From an uncultured Eubacteriales bacterium (lineage in GTDB: Bacteria; Bacillota; Clostridia; Lachnospirales; Lachnospiraceae), in NCBI GenBank assembly GCA_949299375.1, contig CASGAH010000017.1, positions 1 through 50,292 of the forward strand: DNA of 50,292 nucleotides, read 5' to 3'. A program made the position numbers and the translations under genes. The notes under the pieces are model-generated. The model saw nothing but the letters and a program-made list of their open reading frames with translations. It was not told where the DNA came from and ran no database searches. The stretch's first letter is position 1. Every line of letters starts with the position of its first letter. Below are positions 41,862 through 50,243 of the stretch, piece after piece.

Positions 41862-42428
41862 TCAGGAGATTTTCAGCCTTCCGATGTCATTGGACTCGTC
41901 CTCCCCGGATCGAAGGCGCTGGTACATACAGAGCAGAAAATCTGTCACATACAAAAAGGCGACGATCATCGCAAGCGGTCTTCCAATTGGCTCCGGAATG
42001 CGGGAAATCTGTTTCTTCGCAAATCCATCCAGGAAGAAGAAAAAGAAGATGCCAAGAAGTCCCCATCCGATGCTGCTCTCCAGACAGATGATGCCACGGT
42101 AATTGAACTTCTTGTTGCTGTAGTCCCACCAGAAGTATCCAAAAATCCGCACCATGACCGCTGCTGTTACAAGCTCCATCGTGGTCGCCATCACACTGCT
42201 GACAAGCGCCAGAAGAAGCCAGTTGTATGTAAACGGCTTCAAAAAGAGGTACGCTCCGACCGCGCCAAATCCGTAGATCACGCAAAATGGCATATGTACA
42301 AACCCTCTGTTTGTCACAAGCTTCTTATATTCTGCCGAGAGAACAATGCACTCCAGCAAATATCCGAATAGACTGTAGGCGAAAAACAGATTGATGAAAA
42401 AATGAATCTCCATTCCAAAAACTCTCAT
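41862..42428 (-). CDS. Membrane protein of the putative ABC-transporter type IV (CmpB-like) family
   Basis: This 188-residue protein with about five membrane helices matches the PF06541-type layout: FFAYSLFGYLLECIVLS, NRGFVHMPFCVIYGFGAVGA, and a long MATTMELVTAAVM helix followed by FGYFWWDYSNKKFNYRG. The name of the family (ABC transporter type IV) is historical; no ATPase is linked and no transport function is shown. It lies 30 bases after the HD protein and is probably co-transcribed. Confidence 0.82.
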   Translation of the reverse strand: MRVFGMEIHFFINLFFAYSLFGYLLECIVLSAEYKKLVTNRGFVHMPFCVIYGFGAVGAYLFLKPFTYNWLLLALVSSVMATTMELVTAAVMVRIFGYFWWDYSNKKFNYRGIICLESSIGWGLLGIFFFFFLDGFAKKQISRIPEPIGRPLAMIVAFLYVTDFLLCMYQRLRSGEDESNDIGRLKIS

Positions 42429-42458
42429 ATATCATTTTCACTTCCTTCCCTAATTGTT

Positions 42459-43010
42459 TCAGACTGGCAGCAGGCTCATTACTTTATTTTTCAGCTCTGC
42501 GCTCACTTCTGCGATGGTACAGTATTTGTCTGCATACATGACAATGTATCCCTCGGGATACTTGGGCGGAATGATGGTGAGAGGCCACATGTGTTTGCGA
42601 ATACAATCTTTCTCCACCGCATTCAAACGAAATTCTTTCTTTGCATTAGCCAGCGCGACCGCAGGATGCGTGAATCCATGAAAATGTTCCCCTGTTTCCC
42701 GGCAATGCGTGTGCCAATCATATAAGTACAGATCGTGAAGCAATCCCGCTCTGGCTGCACTTTTATAATCCAGACCGGCTTTTTTTGCAATCCGGTAGGA
42801 CAAGTAGGACACCTGGATGCAGTGCGCCCTCGTTGTCGTCGTCCCGTGCTGAATAAAGAGATTCATTTTCCGGAACAGCGCATTGTCAAAGATGTCAGAA
42901 ACGCACTCATAGTACTCCAGATCCTTGATATATTCCCTCTGGATTATCCACTGGCCGTCAGACACCCAGCTGCGAAGCTGCTCTTTCATCTCCCGATGCA
43001 TCTTGCTCAT
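42459..43010 (-). CDS. HD-domain metal-dependent phosphohydrolase
   Basis: This 183-residue soluble protein has the HD signature with metal ligands: HCIQVSYLSYRIAKKAGLDY, then GLLHDLYLYDWH (the HD pair), HPAVALANAKKEF and MYADKYCTIAEV. Such proteins hydrolyse nucleotides or phosphate esters; the substrate is unknown. The start at 43010 follows GGAGGAAGA at about 12 bases; the second ATG (43001) is an alternative. It has its own strong promoter and heads a two-gene operon with the CmpB-like gene. Confidence 0.9.
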   Translation of the reverse strand: MSKMHREMKEQLRSWVSDGQWIIQREYIKDLEYYECVSDIFDNALFRKMNLFIQHGTTTTRAHCIQVSYLSYRIAKKAGLDYKSAARAGLLHDLYLYDWHTHCRETGEHFHGFTHPAVALANAKKEFRLNAVEKDCIRKHMWPLTIIPPKYPEGYIVMYADKYCTIAEVSAELKNKVMSLLPV

Positions 43011-43037
43011 ACGACATTCTTCCTCCGCTCTGCCCTC

Positions 43038-43066
43038 ATTTTACATAGATATTTTAGGTTTGTCAA
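43038..43066 (-). promoter_or_regulatory. Sigma-A promoter of the HD-domain gene
   Basis: TTGACA (43061-43066), a 17-base spacer and TAAAAT (43038-43043) on the minus strand, about 28 bases before the start. Confidence 0.8.
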
Positions 43067-43126
43067 ACTGAAATTTAATGAAATTCATGATTTTATCATT
43101 TTTGTAAGAATCGTAAGAATTTCGAA

Positions 43127-43163
43127 AGATCGGATCGGGAAGTTTCCCTTCCCGATCCGATCT
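43127..43163 (-). terminator. Terminator after glgA
   Basis: A perfect 16-pair stem, AGATCGGATCGGGAAG (43127-43142) with 43148-43163, around a 5-base loop, followed by U-rich bases on the minus transcript. It lies about 100 bases past the glgA stop. Confidence 0.88.
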
Positions 43164-43259
43164 CACAAACTTCGCCATTCGCTGTCAGCGGATACTCCCC
43201 CACTTCTCCGGTTTGTACCCGTATTGTATTCTGCTACGGATGATTTCCGATGCAATTTT

Positions 43260-44699
43260 TTATACTAGACTGTTGTAGAGGTCTTCGTAGGCTCTTGCGG
43301 AAGCGTTCCAGGAGAAGTCTTTCTTCATTGCACTCTCCACCATCACGTTCCAGGCCTTCCGGTTTTTGTAATACGTGTCCTTGGCATAGTTGATAATGTT
43401 CATCATCTCATGTGCATTGTAGTTGGCAAAGGAATATCCCGTTCCGGTTCCATCATATTCGTTGTATGGCTGTACGGTATCCCGAAGTCCGCCTGTCTCC
43501 CGAACGATGGGAAGTGTCCCGTAGCGAAGACTCATCAGCTGGCTCAGGCCGCACGGCTCAAAGAGTGACGGCATGAGGAAGGCGTCGCAGGCGGCATAGA
43601 TCCGATGGGACAATGCCTCGGAGTAGAAAATATTGGCGGACACTCTCGACGGATATTTCTGAGCATACTGCACAAACAGGTTTTCATACTTCTTCTCCCC
43701 GGTTCCCAGAACAACGAGCTGCACATCTTCGCTGCAAATTTGCTGGATCATATAATCAACCAGATCAAATCCTTTCTGGTCGGTGAGACGGGAGACAATT
43801 CCGATCATAAACACATTTTTGTCCACTTTCAGGCCAAGCTCTTTTTGCAGATTCTTCTTGTTCGCCTCTTTTCCTTCCAGAAAATGATTGGCATTGTACG
43901 GATACGGAATGTCCTTGTCCGTCATCGGATTGTACGACTCATAGTCGATTCCGTTGACAATTCCGGTCAGCTGTTTGCTGCGGGCGCGAAGCAATCCATC
44001 CATTCCTTCCCCGTAGAATCCGGTTTTGATCTCCTCTGCATACGTCTTGCTCACGGTTGTAATCCAGTCGGCATATACGAGTCCTCCCTTGAGCAGGTTT
44101 CCATTCCCATATGCCTCCAGTTTGTCGCTTGTGAAATAATAATCCGACAGCCCGGTAATCCGCTTGATCGTATCGATGTCCCACACGCCCTGGAATTTTA
44201 AATTGTGAATGGTAAAGATCGTTTTAATTCCCCGGTAAAACAGATTTCCCTGGAAGGAATCATTTAAGTACACCGGGACAAGGCCCGTCTGCCAGTCATG
44301 GCAATGAATGATATCCGGACGCCAGCCAATCACAGACAGCGCGGAGAGACCGGCCCGTGAGAAGAAAGCAAACTTCTCAATGTCTTCGTACATATTGGAG
44401 TACGGCCATGCGCCTCCAAAATAAAATTCATTGTCAATAAAATAATAGAGAATTCCCTGATATTTCAGCTCCAGGATTCCCACATATTGATTCCGATAGC
44501 AGAAATCCATGAAGAAATGGGTTCTGTATTCCATCTGGTTTCGGAACATTTCTTTGATGCAAAGATATTTTGGCAAAAGTACTCTAACGTCATATTCATC
44601 CTGATTAAAATACTTTGGCAGAGATCCAACCACATCTGCCAGTCCCCCTGTCTTGATGAACGGAACGCATTCGGATGCCATAAATAATATTTTTTTCAT
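43260..44699 (-). CDS. glgA: Glycogen synthase (ADP-glucose)
   Basis: This 479-residue GT5 enzyme extends alpha-1,4-glucan from ADP-glucose. Motifs in order: KILFMASECVPFIKTGGLAD (the KTGGL nucleotide-sugar motif at about 16-20), PDIIHCHDWQTGLVPVYL, KTIFTIHNLKFQG, GIVSRLTDQKGFDLVDYM and the catalytic LMPSLFEPCGLSQLMSLRYG with TGGLRDTV. The ATG at 44699 follows GGAGG at 8 bases; an upstream frame to 44876 is unsupported. It is alone: no glgB, glgC, glgD or glgP in the window. A CcpA-like site overlaps its promoter region. Confidence 0.96.
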   Translation of the reverse strand: MKKILFMASECVPFIKTGGLADVVGSLPKYFNQDEYDVRVLLPKYLCIKEMFRNQMEYRTHFFMDFCYRNQYVGILELKYQGILYYFIDNEFYFGGAWPYSNMYEDIEKFAFFSRAGLSALSVIGWRPDIIHCHDWQTGLVPVYLNDSFQGNLFYRGIKTIFTIHNLKFQGVWDIDTIKRITGLSDYYFTSDKLEAYGNGNLLKGGLVYADWITTVSKTYAEEIKTGFYGEGMDGLLRARSKQLTGIVNGIDYESYNPMTDKDIPYPYNANHFLEGKEANKKNLQKELGLKVDKNVFMIGIVSRLTDQKGFDLVDYMIQQICSEDVQLVVLGTGEKKYENLFVQYAQKYPSRVSANIFYSEALSHRIYAACDAFLMPSLFEPCGLSQLMSLRYGTLPIVRETGGLRDTVQPYNEYDGTGTGYSFANYNAHEMMNIINYAKDTYYKNRKAWNVMVESAMKKDFSWNASARAYEDLYNSLV

Positions 44700-44795
44700 A
44701 GTACATTTCCTCCAGTCAAACTTGCGCATTTGATTCTTTCTCTGATCAGGAAAGGTCGGAACTCCCTGCACACTCTTTCCCCACTTATAGATTAC

Positions 44796-44830
44796 ATTAT
44801 ACAACATTTTTTCGATAAAAGGAAGCGCTT
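44796..44830 (-). promoter_or_regulatory. glgA: glgA promoter region with cre-like site
   Basis: A TATAAT -10 (44796-44801) lies about 97 bases before the glgA ATG. Just upstream, at the -35 position, is AAGCGCTT (44823-44830), the core of a catabolite-responsive element; flanking bases match only in part. No good -35 exists, which suits a regulated promoter. The leader is about 90 bases long. Confidence 0.5.
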
Positions 44831-44885
44831 TTTTGGAGTTCTGCAACAATTTTGACTGTTTTTTCTCTATTTCCAATACAGATTT

Positions 44886-45695
44886 TTAGGAAATATTCTT
44901 GTTTTTCTTATATTGCAATCGTATTTTGTCTGCGATCAGCGCAATAAATTCGGAATTGGTTGGTTTTCCCTTTCCAGAATTGATCGTATATCCAAACATT
45001 TCCTCGATGGTATCCATCTTTCCTCTGTTCCAGGCCACCTCAATGGAATGGCGGATGGCGCGCTCCACACGGCTCGGCGTTGTCTGATACAGCTTTGCGA
45101 TGTCCGGATAGAGAACCTTTGTGATGGAGTTGAGCAAGTCCATGTTCTCCACACACATGATGATGGCATCTCTCAGATACTGGTATCCCTTGATGTGGGC
45201 AGGTACTCCAAGCTCATGGATCATATCTGTCACATCCTGCTCCAGACTGTTCTCATCGCGCTGCGGCATGCTCAGAATCGGAACATTTCCCTTTTTGAAA
45301 ACTCCGGATTTTTTCGCCTTTCCAATCTGTTTGATCCGGTTGAGCATCACCTCGTTGTCGAACGGTTTCATCATGTAGTAGCTGACGCCCAGATTCATCA
45401 CTTGCTCTGTCACATGCTCTGTGTTGATTCCACTCATCACAATGAACTGGGGAACCTTTTTGCATTTTTCGTCTTTTCGTATTTTTTCAATTACACTCAG
45501 TCCGTCAACTCTCGGCATAATCAAATCCAGCAGCATAATATCCGGCTGCTTTTCCTCCGCGATGCGGATTGCCTCCTCCCCATCTTTTGCGATTCCTGCG
45601 ACATGGATCTCCGGATCTTCCTTTAAAAGATCATTCAGCATTGTCACAACCCGATCATTGTCATCTGCAATTGCCACACTTAATTTTTCCATCAT
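44886..45695 (-). CDS. spo0A: Sporulation master regulator Spo0A
   Basis: This 269-residue response regulator switches cells into sporulation after phosphorylation. The receiver has the acidic pocket VAIADDND, the phospho-accepting Asp in [14 protein letters not shown] (about residue 56) and the Lys in YYMMKPFD. The C-terminal DNA-binding domain is complete: [35 protein letters not shown] and [20 protein letters not shown]. The first ATG (45695) follows GGGAGGATAGGA; a second one codon later is possible. In Firmicutes spoIVB usually precedes spo0A; here the upstream gene is a cation/proton antiporter. No sigma-H promoter was recognised. Confidence 0.97.
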   Translation of the reverse strand: MMEKLSVAIADDNDRVVTMLNDLLKEDPEIHVAGIAKDGEEAIRIAEEKQPDIMLLDLIMPRVDGLSVIEKIRKDEKCKKVPQFIVMSGINTEHVTEQVMNLGVSYYMMKPFDNEVMLNRIKQIGKAKKSGVFKKGNVPILSMPQRDENSLEQDVTDMIHELGVPAHIKGYQYLRDAIIMCVENMDLLNSITKVLYPDIAKLYQTTPSRVERAIRHSIEVAWNRGKMDTIEEMFGYTINSGKGKPTNSEFIALIADKIRLQYKKNKNIS

Positions 45696-45721
45696 TCCTA
45701 TCCTCCCGACTTTCTTCAAAA

Positions 45722-45798
45722 CAGAGCTGCCTTTTCCCCGCTTCCTTCCCATTTGTCTGACTGCACCCGCATTGCCGTGCGTTTTCCAGGCAGCTCTG
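45722..45798 (-). promoter_or_regulatory. spo0A: Inverted repeat in the spo0A leader
   Basis: CAGAGCTGCC (45722-45731) is the exact inverse of 45789-45798 (57-base loop). In the transcript the stem ends about 18 bases before the ribosome binding site. It may control translation or mRNA stability. Confidence 0.5.
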
Positions 45799-45815
45799 AC
45801 CCTGCAGCTACTGCA

Positions 45816-45844
45816 AGTATATGAATTGCGCCAGTTTTTTTCAA
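45816..45844 (-). promoter_or_regulatory. spo0A: Sigma-A promoter of spo0A
   Basis: TTGAAA (45839-45844), a 17-base spacer and TATACT (45816-45821) on the minus strand; predicted start near 45808, giving a leader of about 113 bases. Confidence 0.75.
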
Positions 45845-46030
45845 CAAAAAGTTTTCTTTTCAAATTGACGAATTTAAACAATACCTTTCTTTTTTTTCTC
45901 CCATTCGAAGTCTTTTTTCCATACAAAATGGCGAATGAGGTAAAACAAGATCAAAAAAGCAAAGGAATTCGGGAAATATTGTGAGGGTCGAATCGGCAAA
46001 GATGCGCCTGGGGCGTATTACGCGAACAGC

Positions 46031-46063
46031 AAAAAGCCCGCCTGTGGGAACACAGACGAGCCT
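46031..46063 (-). terminator. Terminator after the antiporter gene
   Basis: GCCCGCCTGTG (46036-46046) pairs with CACAGACGAGC (46051-46061) (G-U pairs included) around GGAA, followed by five U on the minus transcript. Confidence 0.85.
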
Positions 46064-46092
46064 CCTGCCGTTTGCTCTTTGTTTGTTCTTGT

Positions 46093-47364
46093 TTAGTTGT
46101 TTTTGTTCGGAACACGGGATGATTTTCTTCCGCTCTCATCGATTTCCCCGGCTGCAAGCAGCGCGATTTTTGTCGCCAGCGGACCCACAAGTTCGTAGAT
46201 CAGCACGGAGAAGAGTGTCACATTTCGCACAAGATCACCTGCTCCTGGAAACTGAAGCGCCTTTAACGACATGCCGAGCGCAACACCGGCCTGCGGCAAA
46301 AGCGTAATTCCAAGATATTTCTGAATGGCGCTGCTGCATCCGGTTATTCTGGAACTGAAAAACGCTCCCACATATTTTCCAAGAGAACGGAACAGGATGT
46401 ACACAAAACCAATTCCGACAATTGCGGCGTCCAGAAATACGTTGAGTTCCAGCTCCGCGCCGCTGAGAACAAAAAACAGCGCCATCACCGGCGTCGTCCA
46501 ATTGTCCACACGGTCCATCAGTTCCTCAGAAAAATTACAAATGTTGCAGAAAACCGTTCCCATCATCATACATACGAGCAGGGAAGAAAGGCCGACGTGG
46601 ATGCCTCCTACGTCAAATTCCAGCATGGACAGGGCAACGGTCAGTATGACAAACGCAACCGAAAGAGACGTTCTTTTGCTGTTCGAATGGAAGAAGCGCT
46701 CTGAATAGTGGAACAAAAATCCCATCACCGTTCCAAGTGCAAGGGAAAGCACGATCTCAATCATCGGCTCCAGAATGATTGCCGCGATGTGAAACTGTCC
46801 CGCGGAGATGGCGCGGGCAACCCCGAAGGAGATGGCAAATACGACAAGTCCCACCGCATCGTCCAATGCCACAATGGGAAGCAGAAGGTCGACAAGCGGT
46901 CCTTTCGCCTTATACTCATTTACAACCATCATCGTCGCAGCCGGAGCGGTCGCGGTCGCCACTGCACCCAGCATCAAAACAGCCGTGAGCGGAAGCTTGT
47001 CTCCCAACATAAGATGCAGAGCAAACAGTGCCAGATCGACCAGAACCGTCGCGGTCAGCGCCTGAACTACCGCAATGATGGTTGCCTGGCTTCCGATTTT
47101 TCTCAGCTGGCTGATGCGGAACTCGTTTCCAATGGCAAATGCAATGAATCCCAGCGCAACTTCGGACAGCGCGGACAGCATTGTAACCGATTCATGGCTC
47201 ACAAATCCAAGTCCCTCCACACCCAACTGTCCCAGGCAATATGGGCCGATGAGGATTCCTGCGATCAGATACGCCGTTACCGCGGGAAGATGAAAATGAT
47301 TTGCCAGGCGCGTCATCATCAGCCCTGCAAGCAGCGCAATTGAAATACAAAACAACAGTGTCAT
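46093..47364 (-). CDS. Cation/proton antiporter, CPA2 (KefB-like) family
   Basis: This 423-residue membrane protein has about 12 helices of the Na+/H+ exchanger fold, with the CPA2 features ANHFHLPAVTAYLIAGILIG, MLGAVATATAPAATMMVVNE and LLPIVALDDAVGLVVFAISF (the paired acidic residues of the ion site) and LLPQAGVALGMSLKAL. There is no C-terminal TrkA-N domain. It likely exchanges Na+ or K+ for protons. The ATG at 47364 has GAGGAGG before it. It sits upstream of spo0A but has its own terminator. Confidence 0.9.
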   Translation of the reverse strand: MTLLFCISIALLAGLMMTRLANHFHLPAVTAYLIAGILIGPYCLGQLGVEGLGFVSHESVTMLSALSEVALGFIAFAIGNEFRISQLRKIGSQATIIAVVQALTATVLVDLALFALHLMLGDKLPLTAVLMLGAVATATAPAATMMVVNEYKAKGPLVDLLLPIVALDDAVGLVVFAISFGVARAISAGQFHIAAIILEPMIEIVLSLALGTVMGFLFHYSERFFHSNSKRTSLSVAFVILTVALSMLEFDVGGIHVGLSSLLVCMMMGTVFCNICNFSEELMDRVDNWTTPVMALFFVLSGAELELNVFLDAAIVGIGFVYILFRSLGKYVGAFFSSRITGCSSAIQKYLGITLLPQAGVALGMSLKALQFPGAGDLVRNVTLFSVLIYELVGPLATKIALLAAGEIDESGRKSSRVPNKNN

Positions 47365-47427
47365 AATTCCTCCTCTGAACGAAATTCATTCCGTTCCTCT
47401 TCTTAGATAATTCCGAAAAAAAGCGTA

Positions 47428-47994
47428 TCACGGCGTTCGACAAAAGTCAAGCAATTTCACGCCCGCGAAGCGGTTTAGCAGAAACATAAATGGAATATCA
47501 AACCCGCCTTTGCGCATCAAGGATAACATCATGGGCTGAACTTTTTTTCCAACCGATGCGTCTGCCTGGAAATGAGAAAATCCGCCGGACTGCTCATGGA
47601 ACGCAAACCCTCCCATGACAGCCCGCAATACCCGCTGCCAATGGTGCTGCTGCTCTGTCAGTCCATAGCTGGACAAAACCTCTAAGATTGGCGAAACAAT
47701 TTTTCCAGCTTCCTGTTCTAAGGCAGCGCTTTCCAACCTGGGAAACGCCATGATGACCCGGTAGAGTTCTTAGTGTTCCCGGACAAACGTGTGATACGCC
47801 TCCGCCAGGGCAAACAGCGCATCGTCGCACGTTTTCCCCGCTATGGCCTGCATTTCCTTGTCCGCAATGCGGCGGGCAGCATCCTCACTGACACATTCCA
47901 GCAGCTGTTTCAGGGCGTCTCCCCTTTTTGAGCGCTGGAATGAGACTTGTAACAAATGGTTTTCTGTGATATACTTGCAGCACAAAAACTCCAT
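47428..47994 (-). pseudogene. Remnant of a TetR-family regulator (WHG domain), with internal stop and no HTH
   Basis: Two pieces lie in the same frame: residues from 47994 (GDALKQLLECVSEDAARRI, DDALFALAEAYHTFVREH) and from about 47770 (ELYRVIMAFPRLESAALE, RAVMGGFAFHEQSGGF). A TAA at about 47770-47772 separates them. Together they match the C-terminal WHG domain of TetR regulators. The DNA-binding N-terminus is missing: the frame begins only about 12 residues before the domain. No functional product is expected. Confidence 0.75.
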
Positions 47995-48097
47995 TGGGCA
48001 AACGGTTCCGAATGCTCCGGCGCAAAGCCGTCCGCATCGGCTGGATTTTCGGACCTAAGCAGAAGGAACGGAGGGCAAAGAAACGGAGGAATCTTTC

Positions 48098-48850
48098 TTG
48101 ACAACATGGAATCCATGGCATGGCTGCACAAAAATCAGCCCCGGATGCGATCACTGTTATGTTTATCGGCGTGACGCCGCCTTTGGCAAAGACGCCTCCG
48201 CCGTTTCCCGGACCGGATCTTTTTTTCTTCCCATAAAAAAGAACCGTCAGGGGCAGTACAAACTCCAGCCGGACGGTGATTTCCTGTATACATGTTTTAC
48301 CTCAGACTTTTTTCATCCGGCCGCAGACGAGTGGCGGCCGCAGGCATGGGCAATGATGCGAGAGCGATCGGATCTTCGCTTCTTCTTTGTGACAAAGCGG
48401 CCAGAACGCTTTCCTGTCGCGCTGCCAAAAGACTGGGGAGAAGGATATGAAAATGTCCACATCTGCTGCACGTGTGAGAACCAGCGCATGGCGGACAAGA
48501 GGCTCCCGATATTTTTGGAGCTTCCAATCCGCCACAAGTCGATCATCCATGAGCCGATGTTAGAGCGCATCGACATTCGCCCCTATCTTGAAAACTACCA
48601 CACCGCCATTGAGGAAGTCATCTGCGGCGGCGAATCCGGCGAAAATGCCAGAGTATGCGATTATGCCTGGATACTCCATACAAGGATGCAGTGTGTGGAA
48701 TACAACGTCCGCTTCCACTTCAAACAGACAGGCGCATATTTCAAAAAAGGAAACCGCTTCTATCGAATTGATCGAAAAGATCAGATGAGCCAGGCGGCAA
48801 AGGCCGGAATCGATTTTCAGCCGTCAATTCCTCCCCTGGAGCTGGAATAG
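48098..48850 (+). CDS. DUF5131 / phage Gp37-Gp68 family protein
   Basis: This 250-residue protein (TTG start at 48098, GGAGG 8 bases upstream) has the family signature WNPWHGCTKISPGCDHCYVY near the N-terminus, with cysteines suited to an iron-sulfur or zinc site, FTSDFFHPAADEWRPQAW, FFFVTKRPERF and EEVICGGESGENARVCDY. The family is widespread in phages and bacteria and related to radical-SAM-like folds; its biochemical function is not established. It is intact among decayed neighbours, and its stop lies only 2 bases from the convergent CGGC fragment. Confidence 0.85.
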   Translation: MTTWNPWHGCTKISPGCDHCYVYRRDAAFGKDASAVSRTGSFFLPIKKNRQGQYKLQPDGDFLYTCFTSDFFHPAADEWRPQAWAMMRERSDLRFFFVTKRPERFPVALPKDWGEGYENVHICCTCENQRMADKRLPIFLELPIRHKSIIHEPMLERIDIRPYLENYHTAIEEVICGGESGENARVCDYAWILHTRMQCVEYNVRFHFKQTGAYFKKGNRFYRIDRKDQMSQAAKAGIDFQPSIPPLELE

Positions 48851-48852
48851 CG

Positions 48853-49047
48853 TTAATGCGTGTAATCCAAAAGGCGAATACCGTCTCCAATGTCTTTTCC
48901 AATCAGTTCCTTCATTTTTTTTGCAAACGGGCAAGGATAGCCAATCGGCGTTCCTTTCTGGATACAGCTTGCGAATACAATGGTATCCGCACCGCGCCGA
49001 GCCAGTTCTCTTGCCCTAAGGACTGCTTTCTTCGCCGGGCACCCGCA
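48853..49047 (-). pseudogene. C-terminal fragment of a CGGC-domain protein
   Basis: The frame carries ACGCPAKKAVLRARELARRG, ADTIVFASCIQKGTPIGY and GKDIGDGIRLLDYTH, typical of the second half of CGGC-domain proteins (about 110-120 residues). The N-terminal half is missing, and the diagnostic CGGC motif is damaged (CGC). It joins another gene fragment at about 49042-49047. Confidence 0.7.
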
Positions 49048-49235
49048 AGCCGGAGAAGCTGGAAATCGTGGAAAAACTTGCCCGGGCATTGAACACAACC
49101 CCGGAGGATCTGCTTAGCCAGAGCGGGATGTTTGTCATGGCTGCGCAAGAACAGGGCAGGTCCCCGGCGGCCCGAGATATTGATTTCATTGATTACACTT
49201 TCTCCAATAATCTGACCATCAGGCGATATTATTAA
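49044..49235 (+). pseudogene. C-terminal fragment of an XRE-type regulator
   Basis: Directly behind the CGGC fragment, the plus strand reads RKPEKLEIVEKLARALNTTP and EDLLSQSGMFVMAAQEQG, the end of an XRE helix-turn-helix domain, to a stop at 49233-49235. No start or first helix is present. On the minus strand the same DNA also reads PWDEDDRYFFLIISPDGQII, which might be a piece of another protein; neither is complete. Confidence 0.5.
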
Positions 49236-49299
49236 AAAGAAGTATCTATCATCTTCATCCCAAGGATAGGCCCCTGGGGAGGTCGCCCTTATTATTGTC

Positions 49300-49944
49300 G
49301 TGCTGTTCGTAAATGGAACCGGCGTTGGTGCTTCACGATATAAGCCCGTGTTTGAACATCTTGCATCATGGGGCTTTATTGCAATCGGAAACGAAGACCC
49401 ATCCACATGGGAGGGCAAAAAGGCGAACATCACGCTCGATTGGCTTTTGAAAGCAAACGAAAATGAAAACAGCATTTTCTATCAGAAGGTCGATGTGGAT
49501 AATATCGGCATTACGGGGCATTCTCAAGGTGGTGTCGGCGTGTATAATACGATCAACGCTGCGGAGCACAAAGACCGATATCAATGCGCTGTCTCGCTTT
49601 CGCCCACGGAAGAAGAAACTGCCGCTGCAATCAGGATACCGTACAATCCCGCCCAGACAAAAATTCCGATTTTCATGCTCTGCGGCAGCAATAACGACGT
49701 TATTTCTCCCGAAAATATGACCTTCTCCTATGAAAAAGTCCTTTCCCAAAAGGTCATGGCAGTCAGAAAAGATGCAGGTCACGGCGATATGCTCTATGCT
49801 ACCGATGGTTATGTGACCGCTTGGTTCATGTGGCTGCTGCAAGGAGACGAGGAAGCCGCAAAAGCGTTCATCGGGGAAAATCCGGAAATCATGAATAACG
49901 AGTTCTATCAGGATCAAAAAGTCGACATGATGAATACATTTTAG
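49300..49944 (+). pseudogene. Alpha/beta hydrolase lacking its N-terminus
   Basis: The 214-residue frame starts inside the fold (LFVNGTGVGASRYKPVFEHL) and contains the nucleophile elbow ITGHSQGGVGVYNT, the acid region PIFMLCGSNNDVISPENM and the catalytic-type His DAGHGDMLYATDGYV. Family members with this pattern (secreted polyester/chlorophyllase-like hydrolases) have a signal peptide and about 80 more residues upstream. There is no ribosome binding site; the in-frame bases before the GTG continue VALIIVV. It is probably a truncated remnant, though a short active form cannot be excluded. The 49945-50066 stretch holds nothing recognisable. Confidence 0.65.
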
Positions 49945-50066
49945 AGAAGCTGTATTTCTATCTCAGCCGGATCTGTTTTTCCTTTCGAATCAATTCCAGC
50001 ATCGTCGGCGATAGATGTCTTTGCAGTTCATCCTATTGTAGATACATGGTCAGAATCTCATCCCAA

Positions 50067-50243
50067 TCAATCTGCGACAACGCCTCTTTCCTGCATCCTT
50101 TCTTTGCTGTACCACGCATCCGTAAAGAGAGTATTGATCACTTCATACCCTTTTTGCTCCAGCGCCTCGATCGCTCTTTCCCGTGTCGCAATAATTTCTT
50201 CGTACGGTTTTCCAGCCATTGGCTGTGATAGCATCGCTTTCAT
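50067..50243 (-). pseudogene. N-terminal fragment of a DUF4406-like protein
   Basis: An ATG at 50243 with GAGGAGA upstream begins MKAMLSQPMAGKPYEEIIAT and continues INTLFTDAWYSKERMQERGV before a TGA at 50067-50069, giving 58 residues. Related DUF4406/nucleoside deoxyribosyltransferase-like proteins are about 100-115 residues with this N-terminus, so the second half is lost. In another frame the following bases read TMLELIRKEKQIRLR, unrelated to the first part. Confidence 0.6.

Noticed and set aside
45950-45990. AGGAATT-like sigma-H promoter on the plus strand
   Set aside because: The spacer to the GAAT element is about 20 bases instead of 13-14, and it faces away from spo0A.
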